Assembly (NCBI RefSeq): GCF_000423525.1 | Contig: NZ_AUID01000002.1 | Location: forward strand, 1 to 64,000 | Reading direction: 5' to 3' | Origin: Proteocatella sphenisci DSM 23131 | GTDB lineage: Bacteria; Bacillota; Clostridia; Peptostreptococcales; Filifactoraceae | DNA length: 64,000 nucleotides | Shown: piece after piece, positions 55,260 to 62,665 of the stretch | Layout: each line of letters begins with the position of its first letter | Numbering within the stretch: the stretch's first letter is position 1 | Made by a program: the position numbers and the translations under genes | The notes under the pieces: generated by a model | Seen by the model: only the letters and a program-made list of their open reading frames with translations | Told to the model about the DNA's origin: nothing | Databases searched by the model: none

Positions 55260-56296
55260 GCTTTCTCACCACCTTTTACAAGTAATTTTTTTATTTCTTT
55301 GTTCTTATATCTTACTCCTTCAAGTATTGTAATCAAATCATGAGATTCAAATTCTGAATCGTGGACATATCTTACCAGTTTTGCCATTGTCATAGGATTT
55401 GCCTTATCCAGTTTTGTCATCATCTCAAGCAAATGCCTGTTTATCATGACTTGAAGATACTTATCATCATTAGGATTTAGTATTATGCCATATTTTTCAA
55501 GCATTTTCATTATTAAATCAATGCTGTCTTCTGAGTATATTATATTTTTAATTTTCTTTAAATTGAGCTTTTCTCCACCTAAAAGTGTATAGTTAAAGAT
55601 TTCTTCATCCATAAGATTATAATAGCGTTTTGCCCTGTATATCCATTGAATATTTATGAGATCAATATTAACTCCGATAATATGTTCTACAATTGCCTTA
55701 TCCTCAGTAGAAAGTTTTTCTGCTCTTTTTCTCAGTTCCCTGAAATATACTGAATCAAGATTCATCTCTGCATGGAATTCTCTCAATTTGAGGTCTTCTT
55801 CAGTAATGCTCCTGAAAGCTTCTTCAAAAATGGTTCCCCTGAATTCTTCTCCTAAATCAAAAAGACTGTTGTTGCTTAAAAGCCTTTCAAACGATACTGT
55901 CTCGTGTTTTTTGCTGTGCTCAAAATGCTGTGGAAGCTCTTTCAGATCTTCTTTCCTGCTCACAGCTCTGAGAATAAGTTTTATATCTTCTACTTCCGAC
56001 CTTAGAAACATGGCTTCTATGAATTTTTTTTCGTGGGTGGGCAAATACTTTGTAAGTTTTTCTATATCTGTGATTATTTCTTTCCTTAGTACGAGCTCAA
56101 ATTCCCATCGCCTTATTCTATCTATGCTGTATTCACTCAGTACTCTGGCATATCTGGTATTGTGTTTGATATAGTTTCCAATCTCTCTTTCTGTGTCCAA
56201 CCCAAGCAGTATGTCATAGTCTTTCAGGCTGACCAATTTCGAATCCATAGCCTGCAGTTTTGTATTCAAAGCACTAAATTTGCTTGCACTTCCCAT
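55250..56296 (-). CDS. atpC: V/A-type ATPase subunit C
   Basis: Mostly helical subunit of 348 aa that links the central stalk to the membrane ring. It contains the family patterns NTKLQAMDSKL, ADLLRAK-like FELVLRKEI and VDLINIQWIYRAKRYY. It lies between the H/G coil and subunit I, so the order here is C before I, unlike ntpFIKECGABD of Enterococcus. Confidence 0.9.
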   Translation of the reverse strand: MGSASKFSALNTKLQAMDSKLVSLKDYDILLGLDTEREIGNYIKHNTRYARVLSEYSIDRIRRWEFELVLRKEIITDIEKLTKYLPTHEKKFIEAMFLRSEVEDIKLILRAVSRKEDLKELPQHFEHSKKHETVSFERLLSNNSLFDLGEEFRGTIFEEAFRSITEEDLKLREFHAEMNLDSVYFRELRKRAEKLSTEDKAIVEHIIGVNIDLINIQWIYRAKRYYNLMDEEIFNYTLLGGEKLNLKKIKNIIYSEDSIDLIMKMLEKYGIILNPNDDKYLQVMINRHLLEMMTKLDKANPMTMAKLVRYVHDSEFESHDLITILEGVRYKNKEIKKLLVKGGEKAWQ

Positions 56297-56297
56297 T

Positions 56298-56618
56298 TTA
56301 TTCCTCCAGGTTTCTTATTATCATCTCAAACGAATCCTGAATAACCTTGTCTTCAAATTGACTGTATCTTTCCTGTAATTCCCTGGCCTTGTCTTTTGAC
56401 GTTTCCCTAATTTGCCCTATCTCCAATTCGGTCTCAATGGATATTTTCTTCTGATATTCTTCAAGATGAGATCTTACTTCTACTTCAATATTTTCCTTTA
56501 TTTCCTTGAGTCTCAGCTTTTTTCGTTGTTCCAGATCTTCAAGTGTGTTTTTAAAATCTTCCTCTCTTTGTATTGCATCTTTATCAATCTTGATTATATT
56601 TTTAATTATGTCCTTCAA
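56298..56618 (-). CDS. V/A-type ATPase peripheral-stalk coiled-coil subunit (G/H)
   Basis: First gene of the ATPase operon, 106 aa, almost entirely a charged coiled coil (EEDFKNTLEDLEQRKKLRLK and so on), as in AhaH/NtpF-type stalk subunits. The start is chosen as TTG at 56618 because GGAGG lies seven bases upstream of it; a longer in-frame reading begins at 56639 but runs through that ribosome-binding site. Call rests on composition and position. Confidence 0.82.
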   Translation of the reverse strand: MKDIIKNIIKIDKDAIQREEDFKNTLEDLEQRKKLRLKEIKENIEVEVRSHLEEYQKKISIETELEIGQIRETSKDKARELQERYSQFEDKVIQDSFEMIIRNLEE

Positions 56619-56672
56619 AGTCTTTCCTCCCGTCCACAAAAATTTAGTAATTTTTTAATATCACATTTAACC

Positions 56673-56702
56673 ATTATATACCCTTATTTCTTTAAAAACC
56701 AA
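56673..56702 (-). promoter_or_regulatory. Probable promoter of the V-type ATPase operon
   Basis: TTGGTT (56697-56702), 18-base spacer, perfect TATAAT (56673-56678) on the minus strand, about 55 bases upstream of the first gene. Confidence 0.6.
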
Positions 56703-56866
56703 TTTAAAAATGTATTTAAAAATATATGATATGGCTTATACGTCCAGTTTATTCATTTTAGTTTCATATTATCTTTATTTTGCTTTGATTTACTCTGTTT
56801 TTCTTTCATTTACACCAATTATCATTTTTATTATTTATTTATTGTTTATCTATTTTTTATCATACG

Positions 56867-56892
56867 AAAAAGCCAGGGTATAAACCCTGACT
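56867..56892 (-). terminator. Terminator of the DUF3798-linked ABC operon
   Basis: AGTCAGGGT pairs with ACCCTGGCT (one mismatch) and is followed by TTTTT on the minus strand, 20 bases after the permease stop codon. It separates the transporter from the ATPase operon; the remaining 160 bases of this AT-rich gap hold only the ATPase promoter. Confidence 0.82.
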
Positions 56893-56912
56893 TTAATTAA
56901 AATCATAGTAAA

Positions 56913-58217
56913 CTACAGATCTTTTCTTGCCTTTACCTGTTTCCATGCATAGAGTGCAAGTGATATGCCTATAACTCCATATGCAACAAATACCCTAAAG
57001 TATTCTCCTATCTGAGCATTACCAAACAGGTTCTGTCCTGCCTGTGGCGATACTATAAACAAGGTATGAAACAGTGCCGTTCCTATTATTGCCTGTCCTA
57101 TGGTCGCCTTGCTTACTGATGCTCCACCTACGAGAAGGGCAGCAATAGCATACATGCCGACCTGCTCGTGACCACCATAAGTATTTAGCGTCCCGATATT
57201 TTGAAGGAAGATTAGCTGACCAACACCAGCAAGCACAGTGGATATCATTATTGCTTTTATTCTGGTCTTGTTAACGTTAATTCCTGAAACTTCTGCAACA
57301 TGCATATCCTGACCAACAGTCCTGAAGTCTTGTCCAAGTTTCGTCGCCATGATGAATTTAGTAAATATACATATCAGGGCAATTACAAGAAATGCCGCCG
57401 TAGGGAATTTTATCATGTTTATTATTGATTTTTGTTGGGAAAGAACTATAAGAAGTCCAAAAATAACAACAAATATAACTGCTTTTATTAGTGCATTTAT
57501 ATACTTCTCGTATCTGTCTTCCTTCTTATTTTTATAAGCTCCATATGCAAAAAGTGCAATCAGTACTATGCATATAACCATGCTTGCATGTACAAATGTA
57601 ATCTTGAAAAAGGGATCAAATGCTCTGTCAAGTGCATATTTTATGGAGTTAAGGTCTATGGTGTTTTTTATTCCTACCCCACCGCTCAGCACAAGTACAG
57701 GGTTGTTCATAGGAATAATCGTTCCTACAAGGAACAAGAACAGCAACTGGTAAAGGCCGTTGGTGAAATATCCAAGTATCATACCTGCAATCATTTCCTG
57801 ACCTCTTGTCTTGTTAAGGACTACCCCTGTAAGATAACCAAATACAATAGATATTGGGATGGTGATTGCTACAGCAAGAGAAAATCCAGCAAGTCCTGTT
57901 ATTCCCCAGTGAGTTACAGCTATAAGTGCGATTTGTCCTGCCATGGCTCCTATAACTATACCAAAGTTAAGTCCCATTCCAGCAAGTACTGGTATTATTA
58001 GTGAAAGCACAAGGAAGAGGTTTCTGGAAAGTCTGCTCACCAATTCATTTATTATAAAGCTCATAGGCATCTGAGCCACCTGAATGCAGATCAGGCAAAG
58101 TGCCACGAATATAATAACCACTATGTTATCTGTTAATGTTGTTTTTATTTTTTTATTCCAGTCTATTTTATTATTAATTATCTCTACCGGAGTTTTTTTG
58201 TTATCTATATTTTCCAT
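56913..58217 (-). CDS. ABC transporter permease (nucleoside/sugar type), second
   Basis: Membrane subunit of 434 aa with about ten hydrophobic segments. It belongs to the BPD_transp_2 group used by RbsC-, BmpB- and LivHM-like importers, with GMGLNFGIVIGAMAGQIAL, the coupling motif AEVSGINVNKTRIKAIMIS and LVGGASVSKATIGQAIIG. It overlaps the first permease by one base. It is longer than the first, with a hydrophilic loop near residue 235-245. Confidence 0.88.
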   Translation of the reverse strand: MENIDNKKTPVEIINNKIDWNKKIKTTLTDNIVVIIFVALCLICIQVAQMPMSFIINELVSRLSRNLFLVLSLIIPVLAGMGLNFGIVIGAMAGQIALIAVTHWGITGLAGFSLAVAITIPISIVFGYLTGVVLNKTRGQEMIAGMILGYFTNGLYQLLFLFLVGTIIPMNNPVLVLSGGVGIKNTIDLNSIKYALDRAFDPFFKITFVHASMVICIVLIALFAYGAYKNKKEDRYEKYINALIKAVIFVVIFGLLIVLSQQKSIINMIKFPTAAFLVIALICIFTKFIMATKLGQDFRTVGQDMHVAEVSGINVNKTRIKAIMISTVLAGVGQLIFLQNIGTLNTYGGHEQVGMYAIAALLVGGASVSKATIGQAIIGTALFHTLFIVSPQAGQNLFGNAQIGEYFRVFVAYGVIGISLALYAWKQVKARKDL

Positions 58218-59257
58218 TAGTCTTTTCCTCCTCCCATCTTTGTTAAAGCATAAAGAATAATTCCATTTTGCACGATTATTCTCATTACCTCAGAAAGATT
58301 TCCTTCTGTAACAATCTTATTTGCTACCGGAAGAGAAAGAGTAAGAAGCCCCTGGAAAAGGAAAGTTCCTAATACTACGTGAACCAGCGTTGCTCTTTTT
58401 GAGCTTGCGCCACCTATAAGTATAGATGCTACTGCTGCAAACCCCATCATCATGGGAGCCTGATAAAGCTGGTAGAAACCAAAACTCTGTGCGTAAACTA
58501 TAATACCTACAGCTCCACACATAGTTGATATCATAGTTCCAAGAAGTCTTGCATTGTCTACGTTTATACCTGATGACTTTGCAAATCTGGGATTATCTCC
58601 CGCAGTTGCCATTGCAATCCCAGTTTTAGTTCTGAGAAATATAGCCATAAGCGCACAGCAAAAACCAAAGAATAATAAGAGTCCGGTTGGAACAGTTATT
58701 CCAAATATTTCAAATGCTCCAAAGTTATCAAGTATTTTAGAATATCTGTTTCCCAAAGTGATAGTGGTTCTTAGTCCGTCACCTATAGGCCACTTAAGCT
58801 CCAGGCTTTTAAAAGGTGCTATCAGCCATACTATACACATAAGCGATATGATTGAAAATCCTGCATATGTAGATACAGTCATCTCAGACCCCTTTACTCT
58901 GTTAAGAAGCAGCCCATAAAGCCAGCCAGCAAAAAGAGCAAAGGGCACTGAAACTATCATTGCCACAAATAGAGCTACAAATCCTGTGAGGTTAAGCTCT
59001 ATACTTATGAGTCCTCCCACGAGTCCACACACTATACCAATTGGTATCCCAAAGTTAAGACCTATGCCGCACAGTATGCCTGGCACCATGGCAAGTACAA
59101 GTACGCCGTTCATACCCATTCTTACAAGCGCATCAGAAAGCAGATTATTCAGTGGAAGACCTAATTGAACAGCCGCGATGCAAAGAACTATGAAGAAGGA
59201 TATAATTATAAGTCTTGGAGTTCCTAATGAACTTACTTTCTTCTTGATATTATCCAT
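58217..59257 (-). CDS. ABC transporter permease (nucleoside/sugar type), first
   Basis: Membrane subunit of 346 aa, paralogous to its neighbour, with GIGLNFGIPIGIVCGLVGG, the coupling helix segment AKSSGINVDNARLLGTMIS and LIGGASSKRATLVHVVLG. The pair would form a heterodimeric channel. It overlaps the ATPase gene by eight bases and the second permease by one. Confidence 0.88.
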   Translation of the reverse strand: MDNIKKKVSSLGTPRLIIISFFIVLCIAAVQLGLPLNNLLSDALVRMGMNGVLVLAMVPGILCGIGLNFGIPIGIVCGLVGGLISIELNLTGFVALFVAMIVSVPFALFAGWLYGLLLNRVKGSEMTVSTYAGFSIISLMCIVWLIAPFKSLELKWPIGDGLRTTITLGNRYSKILDNFGAFEIFGITVPTGLLLFFGFCCALMAIFLRTKTGIAMATAGDNPRFAKSSGINVDNARLLGTMISTMCGAVGIIVYAQSFGFYQLYQAPMMMGFAAVASILIGGASSKRATLVHVVLGTFLFQGLLTLSLPVANKIVTEGNLSEVMRIIVQNGIILYALTKMGGGKD

Positions 59258-60842
59258 TTAGATTTCCTCCTTTGATTTTTTTGTAATCTCCACTCATCAT
59301 AAGTCCAAAATCTACGTCACTGTCAGTTGGAAGAAGTATTCCTTCTACTTTGCCTTCTGTTATTATGGCTATCCTGTCGCAAATCATTCTTAGTTCATTA
59401 AGTTCAGAAGACGTCATTACAACGGTCATTCCCTTTTCTCTGCTAAGCTCAACCAAGGTATCGAGTACTATCTTTTTTGCTCCTATATCAATACCACGTG
59501 TAGGTTCTGATACAAAGAGCAGCTCTGGCTCAAGAGTAAGCGCTCTGGCTATGCACACCTTCTGCTGATTACCTCCAGAAAGTCTTCTTGTAAACTGTTT
59601 TGGTCCTGTACACCTTATATCAAGAGACTCTATATACTTTAAGGCATTTTCTCTTATAGCCTTATTGTCAGCCAGCTTTAAACCTATTTTTTTCAGGAAT
59701 TTCTCTTTTATCTGCATAGCGGTAGCAGATATATTTTCCTCTATGGATACATCCAGTAGAAGGCCAACCCCTTTTCTATCTTCTGATACAAAGGCTACTC
59801 CTTCTTTCAAGATATCTTTGGTATCTCCAAGCTTTAATTCTTTGCCTTTGAATATTATGTCTCCTGCCGATGGATAAAGACCTATTACCCCATTGGCTAT
59901 ACCTAATTTTCCGTGTCCTGCCAGTCCTCCGATACCAAGTATCTCACCCTTCATGATATCCAGGCTTATACCTTTTGCCTCTTCAGCTGGCATATGTACT
60001 CTCAAGTTTTTGATTGACATTATAACTTCGTGGTTTTCTGCACTTTTTTCTTTTGTAAGCATCTCTACTTCACGTCCTACCATTTTTTGAGCTATTTCCT
60101 CAATGTTGGTCTCTGATGTGGCAAGCTTGCATACGAGTGTTCCATCTCTAAGTATTGTTATGTTTTCTGTAGCCGACATAACCTCATCGAGCCTGTGTGT
60201 TATAAATAGTATTGCAATTCCTGAATCAGCGATTTTTTTCATAGCTTTTATGAGCTGTTCCGCTTCGCTTTCTGTCAGTACCGCCGTAGGTTCGTCAAAA
60301 ACAAGAAGCTTTACATTGGATTTATCGATTTCTCTTGCAATTTCTATAAACTGCATGTATCCAACCGGAAGATGAGACACATGTTCCTTTTCACTAAAAT
60401 CCATTCCAAGTGTGTCCAGAGCTGTTCTCGCATCTGCTTCCATCTTTTTTATATCCAGAGTTTTCATTGACTGTCCAAACACTTTGCTGACAGGATTACT
60501 TTTTAGTATCTCTCTGTTAAGCTTTACATTTTCAGCAACAGTAAATCCTGGTATAAGCATAAATTCCTGATGGACCATTCCTATGCCCATCTCCATTGCC
60601 TGTTTTGGTGATTTTATATGAATTTCTTCTCCATTAAAGGTTACTTTTCCTTCAAATCCTCCTGTGGAGTGAATCACTGGCATTCCAAATAAAATATTCA
60701 TAAGTGTAGATTTTCCTGCGCCGTTTTCTCCAAGCAGAGCATGTATCTCGCCTTTTTTAACTTCCAGATCTACACCTTTAAGCACTTTATTGCCAAAGTA
60801 AGTTTTTTCTATTCCTTTCATAGATAAAACGTATTCATTCAT
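59250..60842 (-). CDS. ABC transporter double ATPase (RbsA/MglA type)
   Basis: Two fused nucleotide-binding domains, 530 aa. The N-terminal half has intact Walker A GENGAGKSTLMN and Walker B LLVFDEPTAVLT. The C-terminal half has a degenerate Walker A (GLAGHGKLGIANG), intact signature LSGGNQQKVCIARAL and Walker B ELLFVSEPTRGID, the asymmetric arrangement normal for sugar and nucleoside importers. First gene after the lipoprotein gene and an intergenic hairpin. Confidence 0.93.
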   Translation of the reverse strand: MNEYVLSMKGIEKTYFGNKVLKGVDLEVKKGEIHALLGENGAGKSTLMNILFGMPVIHSTGGFEGKVTFNGEEIHIKSPKQAMEMGIGMVHQEFMLIPGFTVAENVKLNREILKSNPVSKVFGQSMKTLDIKKMEADARTALDTLGMDFSEKEHVSHLPVGYMQFIEIAREIDKSNVKLLVFDEPTAVLTESEAEQLIKAMKKIADSGIAILFITHRLDEVMSATENITILRDGTLVCKLATSETNIEEIAQKMVGREVEMLTKEKSAENHEVIMSIKNLRVHMPAEEAKGISLDIMKGEILGIGGLAGHGKLGIANGVIGLYPSAGDIIFKGKELKLGDTKDILKEGVAFVSEDRKGVGLLLDVSIEENISATAMQIKEKFLKKIGLKLADNKAIRENALKYIESLDIRCTGPKQFTRRLSGGNQQKVCIARALTLEPELLFVSEPTRGIDIGAKKIVLDTLVELSREKGMTVVMTSSELNELRMICDRIAIITEGKVEGILLPTDSDVDFGLMMSGDYKKIKGGNLNG

Positions 60843-60898
60843 AAAAATTACCTCCCTTCGTTTATTTTTCTCAATTTTCTGAATTTTACTTTTAATTT

Positions 60899-60931
60899 AA
60901 ATAAAGACTACCAAAACTGGTAGCCTTTATT
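60899..60931. terminator. Hairpin between the DUF3798 lipoprotein gene and the ABC ATPase gene
   Basis: AATAAAG-CTACC paired with GGTAG-CTTTATT, with one opposed mismatch and a six-base loop. It sits 27 bases after the lipoprotein stop codon. Such hairpins commonly let the abundant binding protein be expressed above the rest of its transporter operon. Confidence 0.65.
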
Positions 60932-60957
60932 CATTTATTGTTATTTTCTACACAAAA

Positions 60958-62106
60958 TTAAAATACTACATATTCAGACAATACCATTAGATAATTCTCA
61001 AATGTTGTTCCTGTAGCTTCGTTAGTGTAAGGAGTTATAGTTACTGTTCCTCCAACTGAACTAAGAATTTCTGATACTTTATCAAAATCAACCTTATCTG
61101 CAAAATCTCCATCAAGGTAAGCTTTTGCATATTCAACTCCGCCTTCAACAAACATCATGTTTATTGGAACTGGCCAAGTTGCCATTCTTCCGCTCATTCC
61201 AGCTTCTCCAACCTTTGCAGTTATCTGCTCGATTACAAAAGGAACGTCTCCAGCTTTGTCTTCTGGTATTTCAATACCAAGTGCTCCTGGGTATCCGTGG
61301 AATGGTGATGGACAGCATTGCTGTGGATAAAGAGCTTTAGTTTCTATTATTGCTTTTATCATAGGCTCTTGCATTGAACAGTTTGTTCCAAAGAATGCAG
61401 TCTCTGTTCCAAATTCTGCTACTTTTCTTGGAATGTCTTCAAGTATAAACTGTTGTGTTCCAGGAACTCCTGCGTCTCCTGTTGGGTCTGGTGCAGTTGC
61501 ATCTACAAATACAAGTCCTGCTGCCTCAGCATTTTGTCTTAAAAGATCTCTTCTTGCTGCAAGCATCTGATATGACATATGTCTTGGGAATGAATAGTGA
61601 ATGAAAGTCTTTGCTCCCATTTTAACTGCTTCATCAATTATAGTCTGTCCCATTCCGATCTCATCAGCAACAAGCACAAGGTCTGCTTTTGAAGCTATCA
61701 TGTCAGGGTCTTCTCCCGGTGTAGCGGCAATTATAAGTAAGTCGTCTCTAAGTTCTTTGGCCTGATCGATTGCAGCAGATGCTCCTGGAACTGCCTGACA
61801 CATAACTATAGCTTTAACATCAGGATCTGATGCAAGACTCATAAAATTTGATATAGTTGTCTCAGTTTCTTTCATGAAGTTGTCTGGATATGTTTTTGTA
61901 ATTATCATATCTCCATACTTTTCCTTCATTTTTTCTGCTGCTCGGAACTCTTCTTCTCCTTGTGAAACGGTTCCTGTCAATATGCCTATTTTATATGTAG
62001 GCGTTTCAGTTGATTCTGCTGCTTCCCCTGATTCTGTTCCAGAACCACAAGCTGCCAATCCGAAAATCATCGTTGCACTTAAAAGTGCTGCTAGAACTCT
62101 TTTCAT
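60958..62106 (-). CDS. DUF3798-type solute-binding lipoprotein
   Basis: Extracellular lipoprotein of 382 aa with signal MKRVLAALLSATMIFGLAAC (lipid-modified Cys20). The body (TYKIGILTGTVSQGEEEF, LIIAATPGEDPDM, FGTNCSMQEPMI) fits the DUF3798 family, which has the two-lobe layout of periplasmic sugar-binding proteins. The ATG at 62106 has GGGAGAAAC upstream and puts the signal peptide at the very start; the in-frame ATG at 62127 does not. It lies upstream of one double ATPase and two permeases, which fits a sugar- or nucleoside-type importer, but the ligand is unknown. Confidence 0.85.
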   Translation of the reverse strand: MKRVLAALLSATMIFGLAACGSGTESGEAAESTETPTYKIGILTGTVSQGEEEFRAAEKMKEKYGDMIITKTYPDNFMKETETTISNFMSLASDPDVKAIVMCQAVPGASAAIDQAKELRDDLLIIAATPGEDPDMIASKADLVLVADEIGMGQTIIDEAVKMGAKTFIHYSFPRHMSYQMLAARRDLLRQNAEAAGLVFVDATAPDPTGDAGVPGTQQFILEDIPRKVAEFGTETAFFGTNCSMQEPMIKAIIETKALYPQQCCPSPFHGYPGALGIEIPEDKAGDVPFVIEQITAKVGEAGMSGRMATWPVPINMMFVEGGVEYAKAYLDGDFADKVDFDKVSEILSSVGGTVTITPYTNEATGTTFENYLMVLSEYVVF

Positions 62107-62161
62107 AGTCAGTTTCTCCCTTTTCATCTTTGTAAGATTATTTACAATTTTGTGTATGCTT

Positions 62162-62190
62162 ATAATACTACATTTTTTTACATAAGTCTA
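62162..62190 (-). promoter_or_regulatory. Probable promoter of the DUF3798 operon
   Basis: TAGACT (62185-62190), 17-base spacer and TATTAT (62162-62167) on the minus strand, about 56 bases before the start codon. Confidence 0.55.
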
Positions 62191-62251
62191 CTTATTTTTA
62201 ACATATTATTTAGATTATTTTGAAAACAATCACTTGAAAACAAATTAAATC

Positions 62252-62286
62252 AAAAAAAAAGACCAGTTGATATTACTCAACTGGCC
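62252..62286 (-). terminator. Terminator of the structured RNA
   Basis: Ten-base-pair stem with one G-T pair (GACCAGTTGA with TCAACTGGCC) and a six-base loop, then nine thymidines on the minus strand. Textbook intrinsic terminator. Confidence 0.92.
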
Positions 62287-62500
62287 TCTTTTACTCTGAG
62301 ACTGACCTGATCTTTTCCCCCACACTCGCCTGCTGGAAATTTCGCTCTGGTTCACATCACTACTTTGCTCTCTCGATTTTTTATCGGCAGGACTTACATC
62401 TAAGACGCGCCATGCTCACTTTGTACATTTTTGTCAAAGCTTACGTGGGTCCCTTTGCCCGCGTCTGGCCTGGACTCTCAACCACAGACTCTCAAAGCTT
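62252..62500 (-). ncRNA. Structured GC-rich RNA of unknown class, about 245 nt
   Basis: Between 62.25 and 62.50 kb the base composition changes sharply from AT-rich to roughly half G+C, with no open frame of note. On the minus strand it has its own promoter (62505-62534) and ends in a perfect GGCCAGTTGA/TCAACTGGTC-type stem (62261-62286) followed by nine thymidines. Internal pairings include AGACGCG/CGCGTCT (62460-62466 with 62403-62409), CCTGC/GCAGG and a CGAT/ATCG hairpin. The repeat GAGAGTC occurs twice near the 5' end. It lacks the landmarks of tmRNA, RNase P, SRP RNA, T-box or common riboswitches. A raiA-type or 6S-like RNA is possible but not shown. Confidence 0.7.
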
Positions 62501-62504
62501 CCTT

Positions 62505-62534
62505 ATTTTACTTTATAAGTCCCTGCTTTGTCAA
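62505..62534 (-). promoter_or_regulatory. Promoter of the structured RNA
   Basis: Perfect TTGACA (62529-62534), 18-base spacer and TAAAAT (62505-62510) on the minus strand, placing the transcript start at about 62500. Confidence 0.75.
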
Positions 62535-62558
62535 ATATAATTTTAAATTTTTTTTTAC

Positions 62559-62579
62559 ATTTGTGACATTGTCACAAAT
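62559..62579. promoter_or_regulatory. Perfect 21-bp palindrome, probable operator
   Basis: ATTTGTGACA-T-TGTCACAAAT, ten perfect base pairs around one central base, between the divergent promoters of the structured RNA and the aminopeptidase gene. The TGTGA...TCACA arms recall CRP/FNR-family sites, but the spacing (five bases) is one short of the E. coli CRP consensus. The regulator is not in the window. Confidence 0.7.
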
Positions 62580-62606
62580 CGCTTCATTAATAACTGCATA
62601 TTATGA

Positions 62607-62612
62607 TATAAT
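62607..62612 (+). promoter_or_regulatory. Likely -10 box of the aminopeptidase gene
   Basis: TATAAT preceded by TGA (extended -10), 54 bases upstream of the start codon. No clear -35 box. The palindrome at 62559-62579 is centred about 50 bases upstream of the expected transcript start, a position that suits an activator. Confidence 0.5.
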
Positions 62613-62665
62613 CTTAATAATTATAAATTTTATTTAAAATACAACAATAAAGGAGTATTCCAAAT

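Noticed and set aside
62252-62500. tmRNA, RNase P RNA, SRP RNA, T-box or common riboswitch
   Set aside because: The GAGGAAAGUCC core of RNase P, the GGAAGG/AGCAG loop of SRP RNA, the T-box AGGGUGGUACCGCG element, tmRNA tRNA-like ends and the TPP, SAM, lysine and glycine riboswitch cores were all looked for and not found.
62559-62579. Classical CRP or Rex site
   Set aside because: The arm spacing is one base short of the CRP consensus and the arms lack the TTGTTAA/TTAACAA form of clostridial Rex, so no specific regulator is named.
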